A stretch of DNA of 64,000 nucleotides from Shewanella electrica (lineage in GTDB: Bacteria; Pseudomonadota; Gammaproteobacteria; Enterobacterales; Shewanellaceae), in contig NZ_JAKOGG010000001.1 of NCBI RefSeq assembly GCF_022321485.1, positions 310,001-374,000 of the forward strand, written 5' to 3'. Within the stretch, counting starts at the first letter, position 1; each line of letters opens with the position of its first letter. Under the pieces are notes generated by a model, which saw only the letters and a list, made by a program, of their open reading frames with translations, was not told the origin of the DNA and ran no database searches. A program made the position numbers and the translations under genes. Shown here piece by piece: positions 9,904 to 18,782 of this stretch.

Positions 9904-10806
9904 ATGAAAGTCACCCTCAAACAGTTGTTGGTATTTAGAACCATTTATCAAGAGGGGCAGATCTCCAAAGCAGCAAAACAGTTGTATATGTCGGTTCCTG
10001 CTGCAAGTATGGCATTGAAAGAACTGGAAAATGTACTGCAATGTCGTTTGTTCGAGCGGACTGGTTACGGGCTGGTACTCAATGGTCAAGGTGAGCTATT
10101 GCTACCCTATGCCAATGAAATGCTTGCCGCAGGATCGCAGCTTGAGCAGTTGTTTGCCGCATCCGCTACTGGTGTGAGTGGCGCGTTGACGATCGGAGCC
10201 TGTAAAACGGCAGGAAACTATGCGCTATCACGTATATTGCCCGCGTTTCACCGCCATTATGACTCTACCCAACTGAAATTAGTGATCAAAGATTCCAACA
10301 GTATTGAACGCATGTTGGTGGAGCGAGAGCTTGATTTGGCGTTTGTTGATGCCAAGCCTAGTTTGGCTTCGGTGTTGTCCGAACTTTGGCTGCGAGATCG
10401 AATCTGCATTGTTTGCGGAGCGAAAAATCCGTTAGCGAGGATGCCAATGACGGCCGACTTACTGTCGCATCAGGTGTGGTATTTTGATGAATCCACCACG
10501 ATTTCTAGAGTGAGAGCTATTCAATTATTGCAATCTAGCGGCATCACGCCGGTACAAGATATCACCATGAGTACGCTGGGGGCGATTAAACGTGCCACGG
10601 CCACGGGATATGGCGTCAGCGTTTTACCTTATATGTCGATTGATGACGAGTTGGAACGGGGCGATTTGGTGGAACTCAAACTGGAAGATTGGGGATTCGA
10701 GCGTAATTACTGGATGATCCGTCGCGCGGACGAGGAGTTATCCCCCGTGTGTTGCAACTTCCGCGAATTTGCCATTAGTCAGCTTAATCAGTTGCTCAAG
10801 TCCTAA
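9904..10806 (+). CDS. LysR family transcriptional regulator
   Basis: A 300-residue regulator with an N-terminal winged helix-turn-helix (residues 1-60: LKQLLVFRTIYQEGQISKAA, AASMALKELENVLQ, LFERTGYG) and a LysR effector-binding domain from about residue 90. The start is set at ATG 9904, preceded by GGTGGA; an in-frame TTG at 9838 would add 22 poorly LysR-like residues. The stop overlaps the next ATG (TAATG), so regulator and DUF819 protein are coupled. It probably controls the porin and the divergent flavocytochrome in response to a small acid. Confidence 0.9.
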   Translation: MKVTLKQLLVFRTIYQEGQISKAAKQLYMSVPAASMALKELENVLQCRLFERTGYGLVLNGQGELLLPYANEMLAAGSQLEQLFAASATGVSGALTIGACKTAGNYALSRILPAFHRHYDSTQLKLVIKDSNSIERMLVERELDLAFVDAKPSLASVLSELWLRDRICIVCGAKNPLARMPMTADLLSHQVWYFDESTTISRVRAIQLLQSSGITPVQDITMSTLGAIKRATATGYGVSVLPYMSIDDELERGDLVELKLEDWGFERNYWMIRRADEELSPVCCNFREFAISQLNQLLKS

Positions 10807-12020
10807 TGTTAACCACCGATTTTCAGTTGTTTGGTGCAATCTGTATCGTGCTCGGGCTGATCTTTTATACCAATGGCTTACAACACCGTTACTGTCATTG
10901 GTTCTACAAAATCATGCCCGTCATGGTGGCCTGCTATTTTCTCCCTTCGCTACTTAATACTTTTGGTGTTATTGCCGTACCACATTCACAACTCCCCGAA
11001 TTGGTGGGGCAGTACTTGATGCCCAGTTGTCTTTGTTTACTGTTGTTAGGTTTGGATGTGCGCACCATCTTTAGCCGTGGCGGTAAGTTGCTGCTGCTAT
11101 TTTTTATCGGTAGTGCGGGCATATTTGTCGGAGGACCATTCGCGTTAAAGATGGTGGCGATGTTTAAGCCGGAGCTACTGCTAGACAGCGGTGAAAACAG
11201 CTTGTGGCGTGGCATGACTACCTTGGCGGGCAACTGGGTGGGGGGCACGGCGAATCAGCTTGCCGTGAAACAGTTATATCATGTTGGCGACAGTATTTTT
11301 GCGGTATTTGTGACGGTGAATGTGCTGATTTCGGGCATTTGGATGGCGCTGTTGCTGGCATTAGCCCCGCATCAGCAGCGCTTGAACCAATGGCTAGGGT
11401 GTCGCGAGGCGCTGATGTCAGTTGCCACGCCGGAGCAACAACCACAAGCCATGGCTGATTTGCCTAAATTGATGCTACTGATTTCGATTCCGTTAATGTT
11501 GACTGGTCTTGGCAACGCATTAGCGGAAGAAACAGCCATCTGGTTTAGCCAGCTATTTCCAGCCGCCAAAGCATATCAATTTGACTCGCCATTTATGTGG
11601 AAGATGATTCTCATCACCACCGGTAGCGTCATGTTATCGCTGAGTCCCGCTCGCCGGTTGGCGATTTATGGCGCCGACAAACTAGGCGCTGTCTGCCTCT
11701 ATCTGATGCTGGCGATTATGGGATTGAAGATGGATATTCGCATGCTGTTGTCGCTGCCATGGTTTTTTGTCATCGGCGCGATATGGTTGTTGATCCATAT
11801 CATTATTCTGGTGGTGGCCACGCGTTGCCTGCGTTTGCCGTTTAGTTATCTTGCTATCGCGAGCCAATGTAATCTCGGTGGTGCCGCTTCGGCCCCAGTG
11901 GTGGCGAGTGCCTACAACAAGGCATTAATGCCGCTAGCGGTGCTAATTGCGGTGTTTGGTTACGCGTGGGCAAATTTTATCGCTTGGGCGAGCGGTCAGT
12001 GGATGCAGACCATCCACTGA
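10806..12020 (+). CDS. DUF819 family membrane protein (second copy)
   Basis: The 404-residue membrane protein is a clear paralog of the one at 3466-4710: both share an F-YTN-x(5,7)-W start, SLLNTFG, WRGMTTLAG-W-GG-NQ and SQ-NLGGAASAPVVA. The substrate of DUF819 proteins is unknown. Here the gene is translationally coupled to a LysR regulator and stands in a cluster with a porin and a periplasmic reductase. The context suggests transport of the reductase substrate or a related metabolite. It converges on the PanE-like gene after 24 bases. Confidence 0.8.
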   Translation: MLTTDFQLFGAICIVLGLIFYTNGLQHRYCHWFYKIMPVMVACYFLPSLLNTFGVIAVPHSQLPELVGQYLMPSCLCLLLLGLDVRTIFSRGGKLLLLFFIGSAGIFVGGPFALKMVAMFKPELLLDSGENSLWRGMTTLAGNWVGGTANQLAVKQLYHVGDSIFAVFVTVNVLISGIWMALLLALAPHQQRLNQWLGCREALMSVATPEQQPQAMADLPKLMLLISIPLMLTGLGNALAEETAIWFSQLFPAAKAYQFDSPFMWKMILITTGSVMLSLSPARRLAIYGADKLGAVCLYLMLAIMGLKMDIRMLLSLPWFFVIGAIWLLIHIIILVVATRCLRLPFSYLAIASQCNLGGAASAPVVASAYNKALMPLAVLIAVFGYAWANFIAWASGQWMQTIH

Positions 12021-12044
12021 GGTGATGAACGTTATCGGGTAAGT

Positions 12045-12977
12045 TTAAGCGGCTGCTGGGGATAAGCGGTTAATTTGACTGACAAGTTGTTGGTTGATCG
12101 GCAACGCCAGTTTGTGGGCGGCGGCCCGTTTGACAAGGTAGCCGTTGATATAGTCGATTTCAGTGCGGCGTTTGTGCAACACATCTTGATGCATCGAAGA
12201 GAAATTTTCGGCCGTGAGTACCATGACTTGTCTGACCGTTGAGGCTAACTTGTCGGCATCTAAACGGATATGCTCCAACCACGCCACTTGCTGCAGCTCA
12301 CTTAAAATGGCATCAATTTGCGGCTGATATCGTGCGGCGGTTAGCGCCCCATTGGGCACATTGTTCAACGCCGTTAGCGGATTAATCACCGCATTTACCG
12401 CCAATTTTTGCCACAACGCGGGCATGATCTGCTCGACCCAACTGCTGTTGGGAATCGCTCTTAGCAATGATTCACGTAATTCAGCCGATAACTCGGGGCC
12501 ACTGCAATGGCCAAATTGGCTCATGCCTTCACCGGTATGGCGCACAGTGCGAGGGCCAAGCTTTAGCGCACCTTGGCTGGTGGTGCCCAGTGATAAGCCT
12601 AAGCCGTCCAACTGTGGTTGCAACTCTAGGTGGCTGCCAATGCCATTGTGCAGCAGCAAAATATGGCATTTGCTACTGAGCTTGGGTAGCAGCGCACTGA
12701 CGGCAGGTACGACTTGATAGGCTTTTAAGGTGACAATGAGCAGTTCAATGTCGGGCAATATGGTGGCGGTGAGATAGTCGCCGGTGCTGATCACTTCAAA
12801 CTGATGTTGTTGGTGCTGATGTTGATCTTGCTGTTCAAGCACAAATGGGGTGGTTTGATCATTTGACGATGTTGCCTGGTCCGGCTTTACCAGCAGTAGC
12901 GGGGCTACGTTGGCATTGGCAAGTTGGTGGGCGATTAACTGGCCAATCGCGCCGGCTCCTAATATGGCTATCGTCAT
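12045..12977 (-). CDS. Ketopantoate reductase family protein
   Basis: The 310-residue protein has an N-terminal NAD(P)-binding motif (ILGAGAIGQ), a central HNGIGSH region and the C-terminal helical domain of PanE/ApbA (KLAVNAVINPLTALNNVPNG, with K and N residues matching the catalytic set). PanE reduces 2-dehydropantoate to pantoate for coenzyme A synthesis, but the family includes other reductases, so the substrate is not certain. The start is fixed by AAGGA seven bases upstream and by a 4-base ATGA overlap with the VanZ-like gene. Confidence 0.85.
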   Translation of the reverse strand: MTIAILGAGAIGQLIAHQLANANVAPLLLVKPDQATSSNDQTTPFVLEQQDQHQHQQHQFEVISTGDYLTATILPDIELLIVTLKAYQVVPAVSALLPKLSSKCHILLLHNGIGSHLELQPQLDGLGLSLGTTSQGALKLGPRTVRHTGEGMSQFGHCSGPELSAELRESLLRAIPNSSWVEQIMPALWQKLAVNAVINPLTALNNVPNGALTAARYQPQIDAILSELQQVAWLEHIRLDADKLASTVRQVMVLTAENFSSMHQDVLHKRRTEIDYINGYLVKRAAAHKLALPINQQLVSQINRLSPAAA

Positions 12978-13396
12978 TGGTTGGTCCTTTTCCATTGGCG
13001 GCTGATGAAACGGCAAATAGCTAACAGCACGTAGAACAATAACACACCACTCATGTCGGCGATAAAGTCTGCAACATCACCGCTGCGGTAAGGCAGTTGT
13101 AGCTGAATGATCTCTATAAGTGCGCCATAGATGGCTGCGTTAAGTACCAGCCAATACCAGCGCGGCATAAAGGCTAAATACGCTAACCACGACAGCATAA
13201 AGAAGCTACCAACGTGGCCCACTTTATCCATTCCGGGAATATTCTGTGGGTACTGTGGTCTAGAAAATACTAAATAGCTCACCACAATCAGGGCTAATAC
13301 TAAAGCGAATTTGAACAACAGTGGCTGTTTTATCAAGGCAATATCACAAGTTATTGGTTGAAGCGCCATAATATGCAAACCAAAGAAAGCTGTCAT
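12974..13396 (-). CDS. VanZ-like family membrane protein
   Basis: A small membrane protein of about 140 residues with three or four hydrophobic segments. It contains the VanZ-type pattern [20 protein letters not shown] followed by [29 protein letters not shown], where conserved E, Q and D-x-x-D residues cluster. The function of VanZ-like proteins outside teicoplanin resistance is unknown. Starts at ATG 13396 or TTG 13408 are possible. It is coupled by ATGA to the PanE-like gene and diverges from yajQ. Confidence 0.8.
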   Translation of the reverse strand: MTAFFGLHIMALQPITCDIALIKQPLLFKFALVLALIVVSYLVFSRPQYPQNIPGMDKVGHVGSFFMLSWLAYLAFMPRWYWLVLNAAIYGALIEIIQLQLPYRSGDVADFIADMSGVLLFYVLLAICRFISRQWKRTNQ

Positions 13397-13478
13397 CAGC
13401 AAAACCAATGTTGGTTCAGCTATGTGTCAAGTTGCGTTAAAATCAGCATCAAGTTTGATGAATCTAGAAGAAAAAATT

Positions 13479-13964
13479 ATGCCTTCATTTGATATTGTCT
13501 CGGAAGTAGATGCGGTTGAACTGCGTAATGCGGTGGATAACAGCAAGCGTGAACTGGATACTCGGTTCGATTTTCGTGGTAAAGAGTTCTCGGTGGAATA
13601 CAGCGATATGGTGGTGACGCTGGGCTCTGAATCAGATTTTCAGTGTAAGCAGATGGTGGATATTCTGCGTGGGCAACTCAGTAAGCGTAATGTTGAGCCT
13701 AAAGCGATGGCACTGGATGACAAAATTGTGCACACCGGTAAGACCTTCGCCCAAAAAGTGCGTTTTAAGCAGGGCATCGAGACTGATACCGCCAGAAAGC
13801 TGGTGAAGCTGATTAAAGACAGCAAGATTAAAGTACAGACGCAGATCCAAGGTGATTCTCTGCGGGTGACTGGTAAAAAACGTGACGATCTACAAGCGGT
13901 GATGGCGCTGGTGCGTAACACCGAGTTGGAGCAGGCGTTTCAATTTAATAACTTCCGCGACTAA
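13479..13964 (+). CDS. yajQ: YajQ family nucleotide-binding protein
   Basis: The 161-residue cytoplasmic protein matches YajQ throughout: [11 protein letters not shown] at the start, [45 protein letters not shown] and the FQFNNFRD end. Some family members bind cyclic-di-GMP and act with transcription factors; others bind GTP or tRNA, so the role here is open. ATG 13479 fits the family length and has AGAAG upstream; the longer open frame adds 19 non-homologous residues. Confidence 0.93.
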   Translation: MPSFDIVSEVDAVELRNAVDNSKRELDTRFDFRGKEFSVEYSDMVVTLGSESDFQCKQMVDILRGQLSKRNVEPKAMALDDKIVHTGKTFAQKVRFKQGIETDTARKLVKLIKDSKIKVQTQIQGDSLRVTGKKRDDLQAVMALVRNTELEQAFQFNNFRD

Positions 13965-13975
13965 TAACCGAGGTG

Positions 13976-14002
13976 TAACGGCGACTGTATTGGTCGCCGT
14001 TA
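13976..14002. terminator. Terminator shared by yajQ and ampG
   Basis: A perfect 10-bp stem, TAACGGCGAC with GTCGCCGTTA, and a 7-base loop are followed by TTGTTGTTG. It lies 12 bases after yajQ and touches the ampG stop, so it may end transcription from both sides. Confidence 0.6.
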
Positions 14003-15391
14003 TTGTTGTTGCTCTACATCGCTGGTGGTTTTGCTCGGCTGATGAACCGGTTGGCGATGTGCCAATTTAACCAGCACTAATACGGGTAAACCGATGATAC
14101 TAGCGCTGATGAAAAAGTTCACATAGCCATAGGCGTTAACCCATTCGCCGGAGAAGCCCGCGATAAACTTGGGAAACAGCAGCATAATTGACGATAACAA
14201 TGCGTATTGGGTAGCACTGTAGCCGGTGCTTGTGAGGCTCGACAGATAGGCGATAAACGCTGCCGTTGCCACCCCGCCACTGAAATTATCAATAGAAATG
14301 GCCAAGGTTAATAGCGGCACGTTGTAACCCACATATGCTTGCAGTGCGAACAACAGGTTAGTGGTTGCCACCAGAAAAGCCCCCAGATAAAGAATCTTCA
14401 TAGTGCCGTAGCGGGCAATCATTATCCCGCCCGCGCCCGAGCCTACCAGCGTCATAATCAAGCCAAACACTTTACTGAGCGTGGCAATTTCCTCTTTCGA
14501 AAACCCCATATCCACGTAAAACACGTTCGCCATAATGCCCATGACAATGTCGGAGATGCGGTAGCAAGAGATCAGCAGCAAAATGATGATGGCGTGTTTG
14601 CCAAAGCGGCGGAAAAAGTCGATAAATGGCATGGCAACGGCGGAGTAAACCCAAGCACAAAATGCTGCTGGCAACGCAGGTAAGCGTTCAGATAACTGGT
14701 GACGTACGGCCAGTTCTACTTCCGTCACGCTGCGGTTATCGATTTGCGGCTCTTTGGCAAACAAGGTGGTGATGAGGCCAATGCCCATCAGACCGGCCAT
14801 GATGTGATAAGCCACCTGCCAACTGCGCAGATCATAAGCCTCGGGATTAGGGGATACCCACGCCGCCACGGTTAAGGCCCCTGCGGTAGAGATAATCATG
14901 GCGCTGCGATAGCCCACTTGCCCCGCTGCGGCCAGCGCGGCTTGCATGTTTTCGGGGGCGGATTCGATGCGGTAGGCATCAATCACAATATCTTGGGTGG
15001 CGGAAGCAAATGCCACTAGCAGTGAACAGATGACCAGATGATGCAAATCCTGCGTTGGATCGCTGTTCGCCATACCGATAATGGCGCCAATAAGCACCAC
15101 TTGCGACAACAACATCCAGCTGCGGCGACGGCCAAATAAACGGCTTAATAGCGGTAGTTTGAGTCGATCAACTAACGGTGCCCATGCCCATTTGAAGGCA
15201 TACATCAACGCCACCCAACTGAAATAGCCGATAGCCGCGCGGTCGATGCCTGCTTCGCGCAACCAAAATGACAGCGTGGAAAATACCAGCATTAGTGGCA
15301 GACCAGAGGAAAAGCCAAATAGCAGCATGAGCAACACACGCTTATGCGCGTAGACGCCTAGTGCATTTTTAATGCTAGAAACAACCGACAT
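14000..15391 (-). CDS. ampG: AmpG family muropeptide permease
   Basis: A 463-residue inner-membrane protein with about 12 to 14 hydrophobic segments of the major facilitator fold. The N-terminal LLMLLFGFSSGLPLMLVFSTLSFWLREAG and the segment GYFSWVALMYAFKWAWAPLVDRL are the AmpG signature. AmpG imports anhydro-muropeptides from the periplasm for cell-wall recycling and, in some species, beta-lactamase signalling. Start at ATG 15391; a TTG three codons upstream (15400) lies closer to GAAG. The nearby yajG lipoprotein gene recalls the yajG-ampG neighbourhood of E. coli. Confidence 0.92.
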   Translation of the reverse strand: MSVVSSIKNALGVYAHKRVLLMLLFGFSSGLPLMLVFSTLSFWLREAGIDRAAIGYFSWVALMYAFKWAWAPLVDRLKLPLLSRLFGRRRSWMLLSQVVLIGAIIGMANSDPTQDLHHLVICSLLVAFASATQDIVIDAYRIESAPENMQAALAAAGQVGYRSAMIISTAGALTVAAWVSPNPEAYDLRSWQVAYHIMAGLMGIGLITTLFAKEPQIDNRSVTEVELAVRHQLSERLPALPAAFCAWVYSAVAMPFIDFFRRFGKHAIIILLLISCYRISDIVMGIMANVFYVDMGFSKEEIATLSKVFGLIMTLVGSGAGGIMIARYGTMKILYLGAFLVATTNLLFALQAYVGYNVPLLTLAISIDNFSGGVATAAFIAYLSSLTSTGYSATQYALLSSIMLLFPKFIAGFSGEWVNAYGYVNFFISASIIGLPVLVLVKLAHRQPVHQPSKTTSDVEQQQ

Positions 15392-15532
15392 GGGTATCAA
15401 ATATCTTCAGTGGCAATGGCTTTAGGGTAAGGAGGCGCTCACTGATGTGCAAGCGCCGGCCGGTGAACTGTGTGGTCGATAACACTGTGGTAACGGAGAG
15501 TTTCATTGGTATCGCCCACTCATTGGTGATGG

Positions 15533-16144
15533 TTAGCGTTTCAGTAATGTGGCTTTTTTGAGAATAATTGGCGTCAATGGTACGTCCTGCCAGCGCAATT
15601 CTTTATTTTCGCCCGTTGGCACCAACGCCATTTTTTCAAGCACGTCCATACCTTCAGTCACCACGCCAAACACGGCGTAGCCCCAACGACGTGATGACGG
15701 ATCGAGCTTTTTATTGTCAGCAACATTGAAGTAGAACTGGCGGATTGCTGAGTGCGGGTCTTTTTCACGGGCCATGGCGATGGTGCCAATGGTGTTGGAT
15801 AAACCATTGCCCGATTCATTAACAATGGGTTTGCCTGTTGGCAGTTCTTTGTAGTGGGCATCTAGGCCGCCACCTTGCACCACAAAATCGGCAATAACAC
15901 GGTGAAAAATGGTGTTGTCATATTCACCTTTCACCACATAAGTCAGAAAGTTATCGACGGTGATCGGTGCGCGTGTGCGGTCAAGTTCGACCACGATCTT
16001 GCCCATGCTGGTTTCCATCACCACGGTGGGATAGATATTATCTTTTTGAATATCCACTTCGGCTTGTGCCACTTGGCAGCACAGCAGCATCGATAGGGCG
16101 AATAGCCATTTGCTCATGGTGATATTGAAGCCGCAGCAACCCAC
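15533..16144 (-). CDS. Periplasmic cyclophilin-type prolyl isomerase
   Basis: Cyclophilin that catalyses cis-trans isomerisation of X-proline bonds. The core is short, as in PpiA/PpiB: VVMETSMGKIVVELD, FHRVIADFVVQGG and FYFNVADN. A signal peptide (SKWLFALSMLLCCQVAQA) points to the periplasm. The GTG at 16144 has an excellent AAGGAG five bases away, giving nine residues ahead of the internal ATG at 16117, which lacks a good site; I take GTG. It follows yajG by 18 bases and probably shares its transcript. Confidence 0.9.
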   Translation of the reverse strand: MGCCGFNITMSKWLFALSMLLCCQVAQAEVDIQKDNIYPTVVMETSMGKIVVELDRTRAPITVDNFLTYVVKGEYDNTIFHRVIADFVVQGGGLDAHYKELPTGKPIVNESGNGLSNTIGTIAMAREKDPHSAIRQFYFNVADNKKLDPSSRRWGYAVFGVVTEGMDVLEKMALVPTGENKELRWQDVPLTPIILKKATLLKR

Positions 16145-16162
16145 GGCTACTCCTTCGCTGGT

Positions 16163-16729
16163 TTACTGAAGAAACTGGTTAAGTTCGGGGTCGTTAATAA
16201 TTCGGCTGCTGAGTTGTGTCATCAATTTGTTGATATCCAACTCTAGGCTAGCAAAGTCTGCCGACATCGGGCCTTTGAGGCTGCTGGTGGCTGAATAACT
16301 TTTGCTAAAAGTGCGATTTTCATTGGTCGCATTGATGGTAACCGCTAACTTCGTTTTTGCTTCATATCCCAACATCGATTCATCGACATCGGTAACCGCC
16401 TGAGTTACCACAATGGCGAGTGAGCGATTGCTGGCGGGATCAATCTGATAACCCGCATGTGTCAGTGCTTGATTAAACACGCGCTCCAGCGTCAGGTTAG
16501 GTGCTTCAGCGGCACTGACATAACGACTGACTTCGTCACCATCCAGATAACGCGCGATGTAGTTGGCGCTGCGTTGATCTTGGCTTGCCAACGCAATGCC
16601 GGTTGAGGCACTGGTGACTGTGGTGCTGACCTGAGGAATTTCAGGGCTTAATACAATGGTTTTAGGTGAATTGGCGGCGCATCCCATTAGCAGATAGGAT
16701 ACTGTTGCTAGGGTGACAAACAGTCTCAT
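16163..16729 (-). CDS. YajG family lipoprotein
   Basis: The 188-residue protein begins with a lipoprotein signal peptide (LLMGC, acylated cysteine at residue 17). The mature part resembles YajG: a repeated SPEIP-x-VSTTV start and a C-terminal INKLMTQLSSRIINDPELNQFL. YajG is an uncharacterised outer-membrane-associated lipoprotein linked with ampG in enterobacteria. Here a cyclophilin gene lies between the two. About 160 bases upstream separate it from a divergent DUF2804-like gene. Confidence 0.82.
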   Translation of the reverse strand: MRLFVTLATVSYLLMGCAANSPKTIVLSPEIPQVSTTVTSASTGIALASQDQRSANYIARYLDGDEVSRYVSAAEAPNLTLERVFNQALTHAGYQIDPASNRSLAIVVTQAVTDVDESMLGYEAKTKLAVTINATNENRTFSKSYSATSSLKGPMSADFASLELDINKLMTQLSSRIINDPELNQFLQ

Positions 16730-16892
16730 AAATACAGCCTAATAAGGGTTAAAACTGGCCTCAGCATAACAGATTTCATGGTTAGCAACAGTCCTTCTGT
16801 TGCCGTTAACCGCCTTTTAGCGGGGAGAGTAACTTTTGTCTATGTGGGGTTCAGGTTACAGTAAGCCAGTGAGATGAGGAGGAGAGTCGAAA

Positions 16893-17912
16893 GTGACAAC
16901 AGATGAAGCAGTTATGGAATATTGCGCCGTTGTGACACGGCGTGCTCCCTCGGCGTTGCTACGCAGTGATCAGCAGCCGATCTATGGTTATTTTGATGGC
17001 GCTGTGCCGTCTTTGGCGGCAGTTGCTGCTAGCAAAAATAGTGCATTGCCCACGCCGTTGAGTACATTAAGCCGTCCTCAGCATCGCCAGCTTGAAATGG
17101 TGATGCTGCAACACGCTGACTATCAACTGTTGTTACGGCAATCGTCGCAGACATTAGCCTCACAGGTGCTAGTGTTCGATTTGGTGCGACAACAGGCCCG
17201 CCGCATCATGCCCAACCCATTAGCGTTGCGTGCTCACCAACTATCTCCCAGTGGCTATCACGGGGAGAGCCAGTGCGGCGTGATGAACTTTGTTAAGTCG
17301 CAGGGTGATTGGCACATCATGCTTAATATGCAGCGCCAAAAACTGCAGCTCACGGGGCAAGTAGCGCTGCAACCACTGCCGTTGAGTTTACCTGTGGTGA
17401 GCTGTGGTGCGGTGTCCGCTGGCTGGAGTTATCAACAGCAGCATCATGGCTTGATGACAAGTGGTGACTTACAGCTCAATCATGAGGCGCAGATCCTGAG
17501 TCGCATGAGCGCAGGGTACAGTTTTTTTGCAACCGCACAACGCGATAGAACACCCTGGCAGTGGTTGATGCTAAATTCCACCCAACAACAGCAACGTATC
17601 GGGTTGACGCTGGTCGATGGGCTTGCTGCCGCCTTTCCGGGCAATGCGTTATGGATTGATGGCGCTCGGCATATTTTGCCTTATTGCCAGATGGTGCCGA
17701 GTAGCCATATTGCTGGTGAATGGCAAATTATCTCCGCGACCGAGCAGGTGCGCGGACGCTTCTCGCCCAAGATTGAAATTAGCGTGCAGCGACCCGTTGG
17801 CAAACAACGGACGAAAGTGATGTCCGGACTGCTGGATATCGATATCTATGTGAACTCAACTCTGCAACTTAATCTGCGCGGCATCAGTGCCATTGGTGGC
17901 GTGGAGTGTTAG
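16893..17912 (+). CDS. DUF2804-like protein
   Basis: A 339-residue protein without signal peptide or membrane segment. The GTG start at 16893 follows a strong GAGGAGGAGAG. The second half has the order of motifs seen in DUF2804 proteins: SAGYSFFATAQRDRTPWQW, then GLTLVDGLAAAFPGNALWIDGARHILP. The fit is distant. DUF2804 proteins have a lipocalin-like beta fold of unknown role. It stands alone between the yajG promoter region and grxB. If the family guess is wrong it is a hypothetical protein. Confidence 0.6.
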   Translation: MTTDEAVMEYCAVVTRRAPSALLRSDQQPIYGYFDGAVPSLAAVAASKNSALPTPLSTLSRPQHRQLEMVMLQHADYQLLLRQSSQTLASQVLVFDLVRQQARRIMPNPLALRAHQLSPSGYHGESQCGVMNFVKSQGDWHIMLNMQRQKLQLTGQVALQPLPLSLPVVSCGAVSAGWSYQQQHHGLMTSGDLQLNHEAQILSRMSAGYSFFATAQRDRTPWQWLMLNSTQQQQRIGLTLVDGLAAAFPGNALWIDGARHILPYCQMVPSSHIAGEWQIISATEQVRGRFSPKIEISVQRPVGKQRTKVMSGLLDIDIYVNSTLQLNLRGISAIGGVEC

Positions 17913-18059
17913 TCGCCTTTTGGGTCAAACGAATAAGCAGCGGTGGTAATTCGCCGCGCCATTGCTTTGCTCGATAGCTTCAGGCTTAGGTCGTAGGTGC
18001 ATTCATCTGTCAAATATGCTTAGCTGTAGCGCTAAGCCAACCACTGCAAGGAGTATACA

Positions 18060-18710
18060 GTGAAGCTGTTTATATTTGACCATTGCCCTTATTGCGTTCG
18101 GGCGATGATGATGACGGGCTGGAAAGATCTAGATGTGGATTGGGTCTACCTGCAAAACCACGATGTTGATGCTCGCATTGCCATGGTCGGTGCCAATATG
18201 GTGCCGATTTTAGAAAAGGATGATGGCAGTTTTATGGGCGAAAGTTTGGATATCGTCGCCTATCTGGATAAGCAAAACGATACTCGTAAGTTACAACCCG
18301 CGCAGTGGAGTGAGCAGATTCAACATTTCCAACAGGAGTCGTCCTACTGCGCCAATCGCCTCCGATTTCCGCGCAACTTGCTGGCCAAGCTACCCGAGTT
18401 CGAACGGCCGGAAGCGGCGGCTTGGTATACCAAAAACAAGTCGACGCTGATTGGTATGAGCTTTGATGATGCTTATGCTAAATCAAGTACTTATATCAGT
18501 GGGCTTAATCATTGTTGGCCGCTGCTGGATGGTATTAGTTTGCCGTCAGAGCGTGATAATCAATTAAGCTATGATGATATTTTATTGTTCCCTGATTTAC
18601 GGAATTTAACGCTTGTTAAAGGGTTAGTCTTCCCTGAGCGGATCCGCGCTTATATCGATGAAGTCGCGGCATTGACCAAGATGCGTTTGTACGATGATAT
18701 CGCGCTGTAA
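18060..18710 (+). CDS. grxB: Glutaredoxin 2
   Basis: GrxB is a glutathione-dependent disulfide oxidoreductase with a GST-like fold. The active site CPYC is at residues 9-12, and residues 1-75 form the thioredoxin-like domain (MVPILEKDDG, ESLDIVAYLD). The rest is all-helical (DDILLFPDLRNLTLVKGL), the plan of E. coli Grx2, at 216 residues. A GTG start follows AAGGAG seven bases upstream. A strong terminator follows the gene. Confidence 0.93.
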   Translation: MKLFIFDHCPYCVRAMMMTGWKDLDVDWVYLQNHDVDARIAMVGANMVPILEKDDGSFMGESLDIVAYLDKQNDTRKLQPAQWSEQIQHFQQESSYCANRLRFPRNLLAKLPEFERPEAAAWYTKNKSTLIGMSFDDAYAKSSTYISGLNHCWPLLDGISLPSERDNQLSYDDILLFPDLRNLTLVKGLVFPERIRAYIDEVAALTKMRLYDDIAL

Positions 18711-18740
18711 TAACTGAGTTATTACGCCGTAAAACATAAA

Positions 18741-18770
18741 AAAATCAGCAAATTATTTGCTGATTTTTTT
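18741..18770. terminator. Bidirectional terminator, grxB / DUF3300
   Basis: A stem of at least 12 bp (AAAATCAGCAAA with TTTGCTGATTTT), a three-base loop and a T-run. A-runs on the left give a U-tract on the other strand too, so it serves both grxB and the convergent DUF3300 gene. Confidence 0.88.
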
Positions 18771-18782
18771 ATGGGTGACGCC

